The notes under the pieces: model-generated
The model's input: only the letters and a program-made list of their open reading frames with translations
The model's database searches: none
Told to the model about the DNA's origin: nothing
Assembly: GCA_025093555.1 (NCBI GenBank)
Contig: JAIWNF010000051.1
Location: 124,001-188,000 of the forward strand
DNA length: 64,000 nucleotides
Direction of reading: 5' to 3'
From: Circinella umbellata
Taxonomy: Eukaryota; Mucoromycota; Mucoromycetes; Mucorales; Lichtheimiaceae
Position numbers and translations under genes: made by a program
Shown here: piece by piece, positions 25,087-38,233 of the stretch
Layout of the letters: each line of letters opens with the position of its first letter
How positions within the stretch are numbered: the stretch's first letter is position 1

Positions 25087-27021
25087 TCTTTCTTTATTTT
25101 TGTATAGCGGACAACAAGGTAAGGTATGTGAAAACAAACAAAAAATACTGAAGTAGGCGAAGTGAAAAAAGGTATTTGGTGATACAAGGGAAGTTTTTGG
25201 TATATTTGCTGAGGATGTTTACATCTCTTTATAATATCTTCTACGTACATGGTAGTACAGTGGGGGTTTTGTTCCTGCTCGTGATTTGGATATTTTTTAG
25301 CACGCTCACAACAAAGAAAACAAGCTTTTATGGAGGAGTTAAAAAAGATCTTCGGCATACAGATCCTATTCCTATGGGGGTTGATATATGGTGCAATATT
25401 ACAACGTGGGTTTGGATTACATTCAAGTAGAAGATATTTCTTTGCTGTCAGGAACAATAAACAATAAAAAAAAAGTGCTTTTCTACTTGTATTTGCTAAG
25501 CAAGTTACCTCTTGTTTATTGCGCCATAGTGCTCTTTTTTGTTATTGTATCCCAAGGATATGCATGCGGCAACTAGTTACCGAAATGAGATTAAACTAAG
25601 AAAAAAAATGCACAGCCGCTCACCTGGACCTAAATTCTTCGATTTATGTTACACAGGTTTAAGCATTTTTCTCTTTTTTCTAATAATTCTGTTTGTATAC
25701 CAAATATAAATCTAACCATTTTTTTTATGAGTGACAAAACTTACACATCGACATTTTCTTTAACAAAAGAAACCAAATTAATTGCATATTTTTTGACTTT
25801 TTATTTTGGTTTCATATGTTGAACTTTCGTGAAGAATGCGAAAATTAATACACAGCAGTGAGAAATTTTAAATGAAATTCATGTCACTTTTTTTTTTCTG
25901 GAAGCTTTGTTACACGAACTAAATAAGGTGTGGCGCTGCACCAAAATAAAATCCCTTAACAATTGACAAAACGATTTACTGCATCATAGTTTAACTTTCT
26001 TGATAGTTAGTAATACAGGCATTGGCTTAATGACAGAGTAATGACAAAATTAACTTTTAATACCGCATCACATAATTAAATGATAACATTCGCCGAATAT
26101 CATGCGCTTTATTCTGTATGTGATCGAGTCGTTTTAAATCAGTATATCATTTTTATGGTTGTCATACGTATTATGTTTAGTACATAATAGAAATTTGAAT
26201 TGCTGGATAAACAACAGTGACGGGCGGTAATTTTTAACCGATGATATGCTTTTATCTAATTTTTAAGCAGTAAACATATGGAACAGTAGTTTCAAGTTTA
26301 GTATACGTAACGAGCGCTCATACACTCAAATAATGTAACGCGTTTTGTTGCTTACGTATCATTATTGTTATTTACTAGCGTATCTTTTTTGTGCCAGTGA
26401 TAATATAATCTTTTCTCGTCTGCATCAAATAAGTACAGTTATAGTATTATCTATAACATTTTTAATACTCGCCGCTTTACTATCATGTGAGATTATACGT
26501 ATCAATTATCATTTTTGTTTCTTGATGAAATAAAGATTCGTAAAGTAGATTTGTAGTTGTTTTATCCGTGCTCCTGTCTCTAATAAAGAAAGATTACAAA
26601 TTTCAAAGAGATGATAATTCATACGTAGAACAACAATGGTTATAAAAAAACACGAACTATTGTTTAACAACATATTATCAATTTATGAAGCTACTTGTAT
26701 AGCATCAGATTAAAATTATTTTTTTTATTCCATTTTTTATTTTCATACGTGGTGGAAAACAAAAAAAGCAGCCCGATCACAAATTTCAAAGAATGCACCT
26801 ATAACTTACATATATCATTCGTTACTATTTCTACTATACTTACGATCACTATGCTCATTATTATCTCATCTTTATCTAATGAAAACAGCGTAGTCTCTCT
26901 CCTAATTTTTATTCTCATTTTTAAATATTCCTTTGTTTATGTGGTTTATTTTTATTTCCTCCTGTTTCTGTTTCTGTTTCTGTTACTTTTTCATTTGAAT
27001 ATATCGTACACAAATGGTATC
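25087..27021. other. Intergenic, 1.9 kb, upstream of two divergent genes
   Basis: It contains the promoter of the minus-strand membrane protein and of the plus-strand RhoGAP gene. The frame preceding the RhoGAP ATG is open for about 110 codons but encodes Phe/Ile/Leu runs and is taken as leader. No LIM domain or other upstream exon of the RhoGAP was found here. Confidence 0.55.
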
Positions 27022-29617
27022 ATGTTAAACCGACGGTCATCAGAGGGAGAGATTTTTATTAGATCACCATATATGAGTTCAAGCAAAAGCGAGCCAGATG
27101 CTAATACTATTGCTTCTAAACGAACATCAACGAGGTCACCATTATTACTTTCGTCACCACATTCAAAAATTATCTCAAGATGTTCTTCTACATCCTCCAC
27201 GTCGTCATCTGACTATTATTCAGCCGTTCAGCACGTTCGACCGTACTCAGCGTATAGTGGAATACGGTACGATGAAGACAACATTGTAACTACAGATGTT
27301 GAGTCAAATCATCCGGTAATATTATCGCCATCATCAACACCAGCAATGTCGTTTAATAATCAAAATAGTGATAGTCAGGAAGACTTCACTAAAATAAATA
27401 TGATCGACAATAATTACAGCAATAATAATAAAGTTAACAACAACAACGATTATAACGGATGTCCTCCACCAGAATCGCCATTAAGTCCTCCCATTCTTGG
27501 TACCACAGTAACATCTATGATGAGAGAACGACGAAGAAGGAGCAGTACTCCCCAGGGTAACGACAATAGGTCTCGAATGAAGGTATAAAATGTATGACCC
27601 AATAACACTTACCCATGTTCCTTCTATCCTTTTTTTTCTTGATCTTACCCCTTGCAAAGAAAAAAAATATATACAGTGAAAAAAATAGTCAAATTGAAAT
27701 TTTGTCCGGGCGGTGTGGTGTGTGGGTGAATTTGTTACTTGTTTATGTATGTAGGCAAATATGAACTATCGTGGATCTATTAACGAGGCATTGGGGCGGC
27801 CTTTAGATAAGCTTTGTGTGGAAATGGGAAATGAATTTGTCAAACAAGATGCTAAAATAAATAAAGAAGAAGAAAAAATAAATCAACAAGACTTACACCG
27901 CACTAAAGAACGACTTGAAAAGACATGTGACTCACTTAGACAACAAAGAGACAATCTGGCTTCCGAAATCACACAAATTATTGCTGAATTTTCACCTTCT
28001 TCGAGGCAAGTTTTCATTATTTATTTACGGGATAGCTTAATTCCTATGCATTGTATATATAATTGTTACTTATTTTCAGTTTTCATTGCATTAAAAGTGA
28101 TAATGATGATGATATTCATGGCAAAGACACCAGTGATAGTACCAGCAATGTTAAAAAAAAATTATGGGATCGGCTCAGAAAGCCTTTTGAAGAACAGCTG
28201 AACTCAATTCAAGAAGATATTCAAACAGCCAAATCTAACTATATCAAATTGATGAATGAACGGAATGAAACTATAAATGAAATGGTTATTTTAAATACAA
28301 AAAATGCTGAGCTCAATGCAATGAACAATGATCTATCACTTCGCGTGAGTGAACGAGAAAAAGAAGCGATAGCTTTTGTAGCTGGAACAATTTTTTTGGA
28401 TGATGAAGATAGAAAACCAAGTCCAAGAAGTGCATATAGTGGTTATAATACATCATCGCCTACTGCTACTATGAAAAATTCAAAGCCAATGCCACCATTG
28501 CCATCTAATAATACAACCGAGAAAAGTGATGAACATCAGCAGGAGAAATTAGGGGGAATCAGCAAAATCAAGAAATTGAGAAATTCTCGATTCATGTTTA
28601 AGAAACTCGGAAATAGCAGTAGCGGCAGTAGCTGTAGTAGTCCTAGTAATAAATGCAGCAAGAGTAGCACAAAACTTTATCAAATGGATGAACCTGGATC
28701 AAATGGTGCTATTTTTGATGAGATGGAGTCGATTGCTTTTTCGGCTCCTGCGGATAGCACTTATTTTTCTGAAGACACTATTAGTGGACCTGGGGAGCAA
28801 CATAGCTTTTATCAAACTAAGTTTCTACGCCCCGTTAGATGTGATGTATGTGATGAGAAAATGTGGAGATCATCAGAACTTAAATGTCAAGGTACAAACA
28901 GTAATTTTTATTATTATAAAACGTATGGAAAAATACTGGAAACTGATACACTTATATTCTGTTCTTATTAAAAAAATTCGTTATTCAGAATGTGGATCAA
29001 TATGTCATCTCAAATGTATGAAAAATATCTCACAAGAATGTTTAAGCATCAAAAAAAGTGGTAGTAATCACTATTACCAACGTCAAGGTTCCATGTCCTC
29101 CAATTTAATAAAAGGGTCTGTGGTTTTTGGAAATGACCTGGGAAAACAAGTGCAATTGGAAAATAGCAAAGTGCCACTTATTGTTCGACGTTGTGTTGAG
29201 GCTGTTGAAGCTCGAGGTAATAATAATAAAAAAGAAACAAAAGAAGCCCTCTTAGTGCAGGTACTTTTCGTACACATGCAGTAAAATATGGTTTTTGACA
29301 TTGCGGTATCTTATATATCATAGGAATGGAAATGGAAGGAATTTATCGTAAATCGGGGGGCGCAAAACAGATTCGAGATATTCAAGAACTATTCGATCAA
29401 GGACAGACTCCAGATTTGACAGATGACAATAAATGGAATGATATAAATGCTGTTACAAGTGTATTGAAGCAATATTTTCGAAAACTTCCTGATCCACTTT
29501 TTACTTATCAATTTCATCATGAATTTATCAAAAACACATGTAATTATATTAACTTCACTCTTTGTTATTGAAATGTTGTTATATATTAGCTAACTACGAA
29601 GTTGGTTTTATTTACGT

Positions 29618-29655
<38 letters not shown>

Positions 29656-30041
29656 ATAGATATCAAAGATTTGCCTACTCAAAGATTAAGCGAAATGTAT
29701 TCACTTTTACATACCGTGCTTCCACCTGAAAATAAAGACACAATTCGATATCTAATGTGTCATCTTTATCGGTATGGTTATATTTCACTATTATTACAAA
29801 ACAAACACCCATCCTTCAGTGGAAGCTTGATAATGATCGTATCCTTACACTATATTGTTTTTAATGCAGGGTACAAAAAAGAGATAAGGTCAATTTTATG
29901 AACACTCGTAATTTGGCTGTGATATTTGGACCTACATTATTGCGAAACATGGACGATGCAAGCGATTTATTGGAAATGAGTCGTAAAATAGAAACAATCG
30001 ATTATATACTAAATCACTGCAATGAATTATTTGATTGTTAA
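27022..30041 (+). CDS. C1 and RhoGAP domain protein
   Basis: Predicted Rho-family GTPase-activating protein at the cell cortex. Seven exons: 27022-27582, 27755-28005, 28098-28891, 28989-29216, 29324-29539, 29660-29771 and 29870-30041, giving 777 residues. The N-terminal 190 residues are Ser-rich and disordered. About residues 188-350 are charged and coiled-coil-like. A C1-type zinc finger follows at about 506-553 (HSFYQTKFLRPVRCDVCDEK, then CGSICHLKCMKN). The RhoGAP domain runs from about 596 (VPLIVRRCVEAVEARG) to the end, with the arginine finger in GIYRKSG (about R620). Intron 2 appears to be GC-AG (donor AG|GCAAGT), needed to keep frame. The start is the least certain part; earlier in-frame ATGs exist in T-rich sequence. 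Confidence 0.88.
29618..29652. repeat. (TA)n tract in RhoGAP intron 5
   Basis: A long TA dinucleotide run directly upstream of the acceptor of the intron between exons 5 and 6, occupying the place where a pyrimidine tract would be expected. Confidence 0.8.
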
Positions 30042-30472
30042 AATGGGATAATAATAATATAGTGATAAAATACAAAGTGGATTGCGCAGTTCTTTTAAAA
30101 ATAAGAGTGGTATCATGTCGTAATTACGTACAATTATATGTAAAAGTCCATGAAGCAAAAAATATAGAAAATTATGGCTGGATCCAATAAGCTGTTAAGA
30201 ATCAAGAATAATAAATTATATGGATATATTACACTTTAATAAATTATTTCATATAATGTATTGGTGGTGTTTTATGCGATATGATTTATAACATGTTTTA
30301 CAGAACATAGTACCAAAATTGCTAATAATAGCAAGTAAAGACCATAGTAGTGATAATATACCTATAGACTTAAATGTTACCAGTTGACAATCAAAAAATG
30401 TTTCAGATTTGATAAAATTTACAAAACATTTTTTCTTTTACACAACATATACCCAACTCAGTACGAATCTAC
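30042..30472. other. Intergenic RhoGAP - F-box gene A
   Basis: AT-rich 3' flank and promoter. The last stretch before the next ATG is T- then CA-rich. No gene is seen. Confidence 0.6.
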
Positions 30473-32688
30473 ATGAGTCAACAATCACTCAATGAATTGG
30501 CTATTTCCATTAATACCAGCATCAAAGCTTTGAATGAAAACCAATATGATGTTGCAATTAATGAAACAGTAGCTGCTGTCAAACAAATTGACAAGGTTCA
30601 TGTTGATGTACTGTCCCTCCGTCTCATGGCATACGAGAAAAAGGGGGATCTTGATCAGGCATATGACATCGCGTTTTCCATTATTTCTCAATTTCCAACT
30701 TTTTGTTCGGGATATATTCATGCGGCTACCATTTTAATCAAGAAAAGGAAACCAGAATTGGCGATTGACATTTGCAACAAGGGACTTGCAATCTTATCAG
30801 TAGTCCAATCAATATCCACAACTATGATAGCAACACCAACGCCAATTTCACCATTAGGGCGCATAATAGACCCAGAACTTCAGGCATTATACGAAATTAA
30901 AAAAGTAGCCGAACAAGAACAAAGTTGTAAAATTGATTTTCTAAAGACACTTCCATATGATATTATCACGCTTGTATTGAAATATCTGGAAATGAATGAC
31001 ATTATCAATTGTATGAAGGTTTCAAGATCCTGGCACCGATCTGTTCTCAACTGTCCGAGCAGCTTTCGTGAATGGAGGATTCTTCCAGGCAAAGAAGAAT
31101 TAAAGGATTATGATGAAAAAGAGTATGGCTTCTTGAAGCAATTAAGTAATCATATTTGGTGTCTGGATTTGCTCTTGCAATACGAGCGACCCACCCAACA
31201 AAGAATCATAAATTTATTGGCAACCGTGATGTTCCGTCATTTACGCTCATTTAGACTATACTGTAAGTAATAGTCATTTTTTTTATACAATTCATAGACA
31301 CTTATAATAGTTACTAGTGATATATTAGAGTATATAGTAAATTGTTTCTAAATACTATATGCGCTTATATAGGTAGCGATGTCAATAGAGAATCTTTACA
31401 AAACATATTGCGTGGTGCAGGTAGCTCTTTAGAAGAACTTTTCATTTCGTTTGGCGACCCATTTGCATTCCTTCCGCGTGATAATGATCGCAAAATGCTT
31501 CTTAGTGAAATAACTGAATACTGCCCAAATCTCAAAAAACTCACCTATGATACGCCTGGAATACTAGAGTATTATGGAGGACCCGGGCTAGCTCAATTAA
31601 CTGAACTTCGTATATACGGGAGTGAAGTCGAGCCAGAAGAGGTGGAATGTATACTTATGGATATGCCTGGTATACGAGAACTAACTATTGGTCATTGCAA
31701 GTCAATTGTGTTACGAGTTCTATATAAACTTGGTGACAACCTTCGCTATATAAGCCTGAATCCTGACCGTTTCCAGCCGGACAACATGTCCTCTCTCATA
31801 AATGATGGTAATGATCATAACGTTAATTCATCAACAAGAAAATATGATCATATTCTCGATGTACACTATTGTATGCGTATCACTGCAGCGTTACTACTAC
31901 CATTACTTCACAAGCACAAACAAACAGAGGCGCTTACAGTAAATGTTACAGCCTCGGAGCCCAATAATGTCGACAAATGGAGATCATTTGCCGATTTTAG
32001 GTCATCCTATATGCGTTATATGAAGTTTGGATTCACATCAGATACAGAAGAGATATTTGCCTCAGCCGTTCGAAATTGTCCTAACTTGCAAGAGTTTGAG
32101 ATGAGAGAATGTAGTCCCACACATATTATGTATAGTGCTCTTTCTTCGCTGGATGGATTAAAAAGATTTGTTATTACGAATGACATGGAAGAACCTAAAA
32201 CTCCAGTGGATGATCGGCATTTGTGTGCTTTCTTTGAACATCATGCGGCGCTTGGTGATAGATCCACTTTAGAAGAAGTTAGTTTACACTATACCGATAG
32301 TGTTAAGGCATCGACTATCCGGATACTATCCAAGATCAAAAGTCTGAAAGTGATTGATTTGGCTGGCCCATTTCTCGAGGGTGAGATGAGTATAGATACC
32401 GCACTTCAAACATTAACTGTATCGTCACTTCCTCTGTTAGATACAATTCGTCTTCAAGCCATTCCTGTCATTGATAAAGGAATTGAAAGGATGGATTGTC
32501 GTGTTATACAGCTTGCATACATGGACTACATTACGACATCCGGTGTAGAAAGTCTTATTTCTAATTCAAGACGACTAAAAATATTAGAGGTACAAGATAA
32601 CGAAGAAATCGATATTGATGAAATACAACAAATAACAGAACATAACGATATTCGTTTGATCGTAAAGACTCCCTCTTTCTTTAAATAA
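30473..32688 (+). CDS. TPR / F-box / leucine-rich-repeat protein, paralogue A
   Basis: Predicted substrate receptor of an SCF ubiquitin ligase. Exons 30473-31262 and 31373-32688 join in phase 1 to give 701 residues. Residues 1-110 form TPR-like helix pairs (AYEKKGDLDQAYDIAFSII, KKRKPELAIDICNKGL). An F-box lies at about 158-197 (KTLPYDIITLVLKYL, then NCMKVSRSWHRSVLNCP). The large second exon has irregular leucine-rich repeats, ending with YITTSGVESLISNSRRLKIL. TPR, F-box and LRR in this order is the architecture of yeast Dia2 and fission yeast Pof3, which act in genome stability. Assignment to their exact orthologous group is inference. It is the first of three tandem paralogues sharing the same intron position. 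Confidence 0.85.
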
Positions 32689-33535
32689 GTCATTGCGAGA
32701 ATAAGTAGTTCATGTCATAATAAAAGAGCTGCTGCTATATACTACATATAATACCGTGAATTCCATTTCTTTTTTTCTTTTTGTATTGGACTGTCATTTT
32801 TTTATTTATAATAGAGTTTGTATATAGATAAATGGGCTAAATAGTATATTAGTACATATGAAACTTTAGGTAGCATGTAAAAATTACCACTATACTCTTT
32901 GTAATTAAAGTAGACTTCGTAACAGAACAGATAAGTATTCATATTAGCATGTATAACTGTTACCGTCAGTACATACAGTATATATACTATGGCCTGACTA
33001 TTTCTTCTATTACTATCCTCGTTTTAAATAGATTTCAAAGATATAACTCAAATTGTGCCTAAACGGCCCAGTTTATGTAATGTACTCTAATCATACTAAT
33101 CGAGTTTAGTTTATTACAAGTTGCTATAATTGCATTTTTCTTTTATCATTATCTAACAATATTAAAGCTCTAAGCACACTGAGTCAACTGCAGTGGACTA
33201 TGATGATAGAATACGTAACAACAAATCTAGGAGTTCGTCAGCAAGGTTGATAACTTTGAAAGCCATTGCATTAATATCAGAGATGAAACTAATGATGTTG
33301 AAAAAGAATATGACCATGATCAAAATACAATAATATTCCCGCTCAGTTTGTATTATGTGTTCTAGGCCAAGATGATATTGTCTAGCAAGTTAGTCGAACT
33401 TCATTATATTTAATTAGCGATTATGCTCTATTATTTTTACTACAGGGATATTAATGCAAGTGAACAAAATATCCGACAAGTAAAAAATGCAAAGCGCAGC
33501 AGGACTTTTTTTTTTTATTTTTTTTATGACAGAAA
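32689..33535. other. Intergenic between F-box paralogues A and B
   Basis: About 850 bases, AT-rich, with no supported gene. It presumably holds the terminator of A and the promoter of B, with a T-rich run just before the B start codon. No fragment of a fourth paralogue is visible. Confidence 0.6.
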
Positions 33536-35776
33536 ATGAGCCAAGAATCACTCAATATATTGTCAACTTCGGTACACAAAGTCAACGCTGCTTTACAAAA
33601 GCAAAATTTTGACATTGTCATTGAACAAACCACAAAAGGTCTCAATCAACTACATCAAATTCACTTTCACCTTTTATCAGCGCGTATTATAGCATATGAA
33701 CAAAAAAATGAACTCGATCAAGCATATAACGATTCCATTGTAATGACAAATGAATTTCCCAATTCTGCTTTAGGCTACATTCATACCACCAATATACTCA
33801 TGAAACGTAGGAAATCTGAACAAGCTTTTACTACATGTAACAACGCACTTCAACAAGAACTTGTGGCCCCGTCAGACCCGAACTATGAAGACTTGGTGCA
33901 ACTTTATCGTAGCGTCATTGATCGACGTAAACAAAAAGAGAAAATTGATTTTATGAAGATATTACCAAAAGAAATTGTGTCAATTATATTGGAATATCTA
34001 CGTATGAGAGATAGGCTGATATGTCTGAACGTTTCGCAGTGTTGGCGACAAACCATTCTTGATTGTCCAAATGCTCTATGTTCATGGATATTAGGACCAT
34101 TCAGTGCACAAAGAGATTTACGTGTTGGATATGAAAATATACAGTTGATAAGCGAATATCTTCGAGAATTACATATATTTTCTCTTGAATCGGATCAACA
34201 AGCATTTAAGGCAGTAGTCAATATGCTTGATAATGTGAAATTCCATCATCTTCGTACATTTAGTCTTTACGGTAAGATTTATACATACTTTTAGTGGTGA
34301 TAATAATAGCGGGAGTGGTAGTAATACTTTTCGGAGGATATCAAAGAAAAAAAAACAGTGGTGTGTTTTTAGATCTCTTCATACTTGATTTTTTTCTCTT
34401 CTTGATTTGCTTCTTCTAAATATGTGTATATATGTATTAATACAAAAATAGCAAGTTCAATTGATCGTGTTCGTTTGTGGAAAATCTTGGATAATTCGAA
34501 ATACACTTTGGAAGAACTTTATTTTACATTTGCATCAACAAGAATAAGCTTTGTTGATATTCTTAGTAGGTGCAAAAATATCAAAAATCTCACTTTTGAT
34601 ACAACAAGGCCACTTGGGTATAGCAACAACCCACCTTTACCACTTTCCCTTACACATCTTAAAATTCATGCGGAACAAATTGGAAAAATGGAGTTGCAAG
34701 CGGTATTGGAAACTGGAGAAAATCTTCAAGAACTCACTATTGGTTATTGCCATGCCGGTTTATTGATGACTTTTACTAAATGGGGTAGTAAATCTCTTTA
34801 CCATGTTGTATTGAATCCCGATCGATTTGATCCAGCGGATACCATAATTGAATATCAAACGACTTTGAAAGGACAGGAAGTCAAAAAGGTGAATTCTATG
34901 ACAAAGAAATATATTACTAGTGGTAAAATGATTGGTGTCTATGATTGTGATGATGTTACTGCTCAGTTACTTCTACCACTATTGAAAAAGTATGAGAATA
35001 CAACAGAAGCATTATCAGTGGCAGTTTCGCAAGAAGGTGATGAAGGACCACTTTACTGGAGAGAATTCACTGGATATGGTACACCATTGATAAAATTTCT
35101 TAAATTGGGCATTACAGACAAAACTGAGCCTATTTTTGCGTCTGTCATTCGAAATTGCCCTGCTCTTGAGGTTATCGAGTTCTGTGAATCAAGACTAACA
35201 GATATTACATTTGACGCTTTACAGTCAATATCCAGCAGAGAAGAATGGACAGGAGGATTAAGATGTTTTGTTATTAGAGGTGATGAAGATGGACCTAAAA
35301 CAAGAGTAAGTGATAAAGGTTTAAGATCCTTCTTTGAATTTTATGCATCACTTGGTAAAAAATCCACATTGGAAGAAGTAAGACTGGAATTTATCTTTGG
35401 TATTCAAGCATTCACTTTGCGGGCCTTATCGCAGATCAAGAGTTTGAAACACATCAATTTGGCAGGCACTTTGGAAGAAAATGAATTGGTGATGGATACC
35501 GCTATTCGTCCATTCTCAAATTCTTCATCGTTACCTTTACTTGAATATGTATCGTTTGATCAAATTCCAATTACAGATGAAGGTATTGAACAGATTGATT
35601 GTAAGCATATCAAACTGCATGGGTTGGATGATATTACAACAGCTGGAGTCGAAGCAATGATTGATAATTCAAACGTCTTGAAATATTTGGAAGTGACGGG
35701 CTGCCAGGATGTCGAATATGAACCCGTACTTAATTTAACAAAAATCAGTGGTATAAAACTTTCTTTTACTGTATAA
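33536..35776 (+). CDS. TPR / F-box / leucine-rich-repeat protein, paralogue B
   Basis: Second member of the tandem set. Exons 33536-34271 and 34452-35776 join in phase 1 to give 686 residues. It begins MSQESLNIL like paralogue A (MSQQSLNEL) and has the same TPR-like region (AYEQKNELDQAYNDSI, MKRRKSEQAFTTCNNAL). The F-box is at about 140-177 (MKILPKEIVSIILEYL, CLNVSQCWRQTILDCP). The repeat part aligns throughout with A, for instance VIRNCPALEVIEFCES versus VRNCPNLQEFEMRECS, and the end DDITTAGVEAMIDNSNVLKYL. It lacks the roughly 20-residue Ser/Thr/Pro insertion before the F-box seen in A. Predicted SCF receptor; substrate unknown. Confidence 0.85.
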
Positions 35777-36075
35777 TTGACCTTCTAATATTACAATGAA
35801 CAAAAAAAAACTGTATGTATATCATAAAGAGGTGAACATTTAATAAATCAAATGGGGGTAAACATGTACCTATAGTATAATATGCAAATATATACTTTCG
35901 TTAAATGGCTTAAAAATAATATGTTATATACTTATTTGTGTCAGTAAATTTTTTTCACAATCAAATCGATACAAATTTCCTCAATTGAGTACCTTTTTTT
36001 TTGTTCCAGCAGTTCGTGGAAAAAAATAATTTCCACACACATACACATAATACAAGATTCTCTTTCTCTCCTACA
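35777..36075. other. Intergenic between F-box paralogues B and C
   Basis: A short AT-rich spacer containing the 3' end of B and the promoter/leader of C; CA-rich and CT-rich just before the start codon. Confidence 0.6.
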
Positions 36076-38233
36076 ATGAATTATATACCACCAGTCAACT
36101 TCTCTGATCTGCAAGATTTACTCTGTAATGCAGAAGATGCACTTGAAGAAGAACAATATGTTACTGCCATTCATAAAGCTGACAAAGCACACGAAGAATT
36201 GCGAAAAGTGTACCTGGATATATTAAATATAAAGATCAAGGGACATTTAGGTCAAGGTCGGCTTACGATTGCGCTGAGCTATGCTGAAATATTAATAAAG
36301 GAATTTCCGGACTACATCCCAGGATTTGAATTTATTGTTGACATTTTGATCAAGCAGGAAAAATTGCACAAGGCGATCGACATGTGCGACAATCTGATGA
36401 CAAGAAAGCGGGTCGGAAAACGTCGTTATTGGTGGGATGATGATGCCGATTATGAAACTTTATTCAGGTTAAAGGAATATGCGATCCAAAGATTAAACAG
36501 CAGATGTGATTTTATGAAGCAGCTTCCTCTGGATGTAATTGCGCTTATTTTCGATGGATTTTCGTTTGATATGATCAGTATTTGTATGGATGTATCAAGA
36601 CATTGGAGGGAGACCCTTATTCGAACCCGAATAACAAACAGATTACACAACTGGAATTATAGTCTGGATTATGATCGAATTGGGTCGATTCAAAGTATAC
36701 AATTACTTGGGAAATATTTAAAGGGGTTGGAAGTACGGATACTCAACAGTGTTCCTGAATATGTACACAAGAAACAACAAGATCTATTTAAAAAAGTATC
36801 ATTCTGTCAACTACGTTCACTCAGTATCAGTAAGTTCAAGATGTTTGTTTTATGATTTGTTGATCTATCTATCAGTAAAAATATGGTCTAAACCTTAATT
36901 AATTATTAAAAAAGCCCAAGGTGGTAGTGAAATCAACGAACTTTCATATCAACGTACAATTACCAAGTTACTAGAAAACGCGTGTAGTACATTGGAAGAA
37001 ATCCAATTTAATGGACTCGATACTCATTTTTTTAATCAAGCTATTGAAATTTGTCCGAACATCAAAAAGCTCTTCTATAGTTCGTTTTCAAAGGAATTAA
37101 CAATGTTCAATTTTGATGAAAGAGGAGAATCGCTATCATTACTACAGTTAACGGATTTACGGATTTATACCACAAAGAATATATCTAATCAAAACGTGGA
37201 ATCTATACTACGACATGCAGTCAACCTCGAGCATCTTATGATTGGCCATTGTGATTCAAATGTCTTATCAGTACTACTTAAGCACCGTCTTCAACACAAC
37301 AATAAAAAATTACGACGGATCTTTATCAACCCAGAAGATGCTTGTTTTATAACAGATTATGATAAATATCGACTTTCTAGAAGATTTTATCGAGAAACAG
37401 TAGATGTCCAACTATGCGAAAATGTCACAGCTGGGTTACTTTTACCATTACTTAATGATATGATAGATCATCTCAAAGGCTTTGCACTTACCGTAATACC
37501 AGGAGGACGAGAAAGTCATTGGAAGGATTGGACATGTTTTTCCAACTTTGGGTCACCCAGTATTCGATGCATGAATATCGGGTTCACACCAGCAACAGAA
37601 AGTATCTTCGCAAGTGTTATTCGTAATTGTCCGTCACTGGAAATGATTGAATTTCATCATGGAGCGAAACCGACGAGTATTATTTACAATGCCTTGCAGT
37701 CATTGCCCACCTTGCATTCCTTTACTATTAACAATGAGAAAACTTGTGACACATTACCAAATTCAGTAAACAGTCGTGATTTATTAAACTTTTTTACACA
37801 CTACGCCTCGCTCGGTGATCAATCGACATTGGATGAAATACGTTTATGTCATATCGATGACCTTGATTTGGTGACTCTTCTGGAAATGACCGAAATAGAA
37901 ACGTTAAAAGAAGTCGAATTATGTGATATCAACACACCACACAATTTGCCTCTGGATCACCCAATTCAGGCGTTAAAGAATTTATATTTGCTTGAACGTG
38001 TCGTGATTAAGATGGGTTATAGGGAAGTCACAGACGTAGGGATTCAACAACTGGATTGTAAAACAATTGAATTATCTTCATTAGAATATATTACCACAGA
38101 AGGAGTCTCGAATCTTATCAAAAATTCTAGCATATTAAAAGAGCTAAGAATTTCCAACTGTGGGAATAATAACATTCGTACCGATATCATTCAAACATTA
38201 GCAAAAGATAAAAACATTGTTTTTTCTTCCTAG
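36076..38233 (+). CDS. TPR / F-box / leucine-rich-repeat protein, paralogue C
   Basis: Third and most divergent member. Exons 36076-36829 and 36915-38233 join in phase 1 at the position shared with A and B, giving 690 residues. The N-terminus differs (MNYIPPVNFSDLQDLL), but the TPR-like helices (GQGRLTIALSYAEILIKEFP, LHKAIDMCDNLM), the F-box at about 148-185 (MKQLPLDVIALIFDGF, CMDVSRHWRETLI) and the repeats align. The tail YITTEGVSNLIKNSSILKEL matches A and B. A Trp/Asp-rich insertion (RRYWWDDDADYE) replaces the A-type linker. The intron acceptor follows an A-rich tract rather than pyrimidines. Predicted SCF receptor with possibly shifted substrate range. Confidence 0.83.

Noticed and set aside
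26695..27021. N-terminal hydrophobic extension of the RhoGAP protein
   Set aside because: The open frame is Phe/Ile/Leu-rich from T-rich leader DNA; real protein composition begins near 27022.
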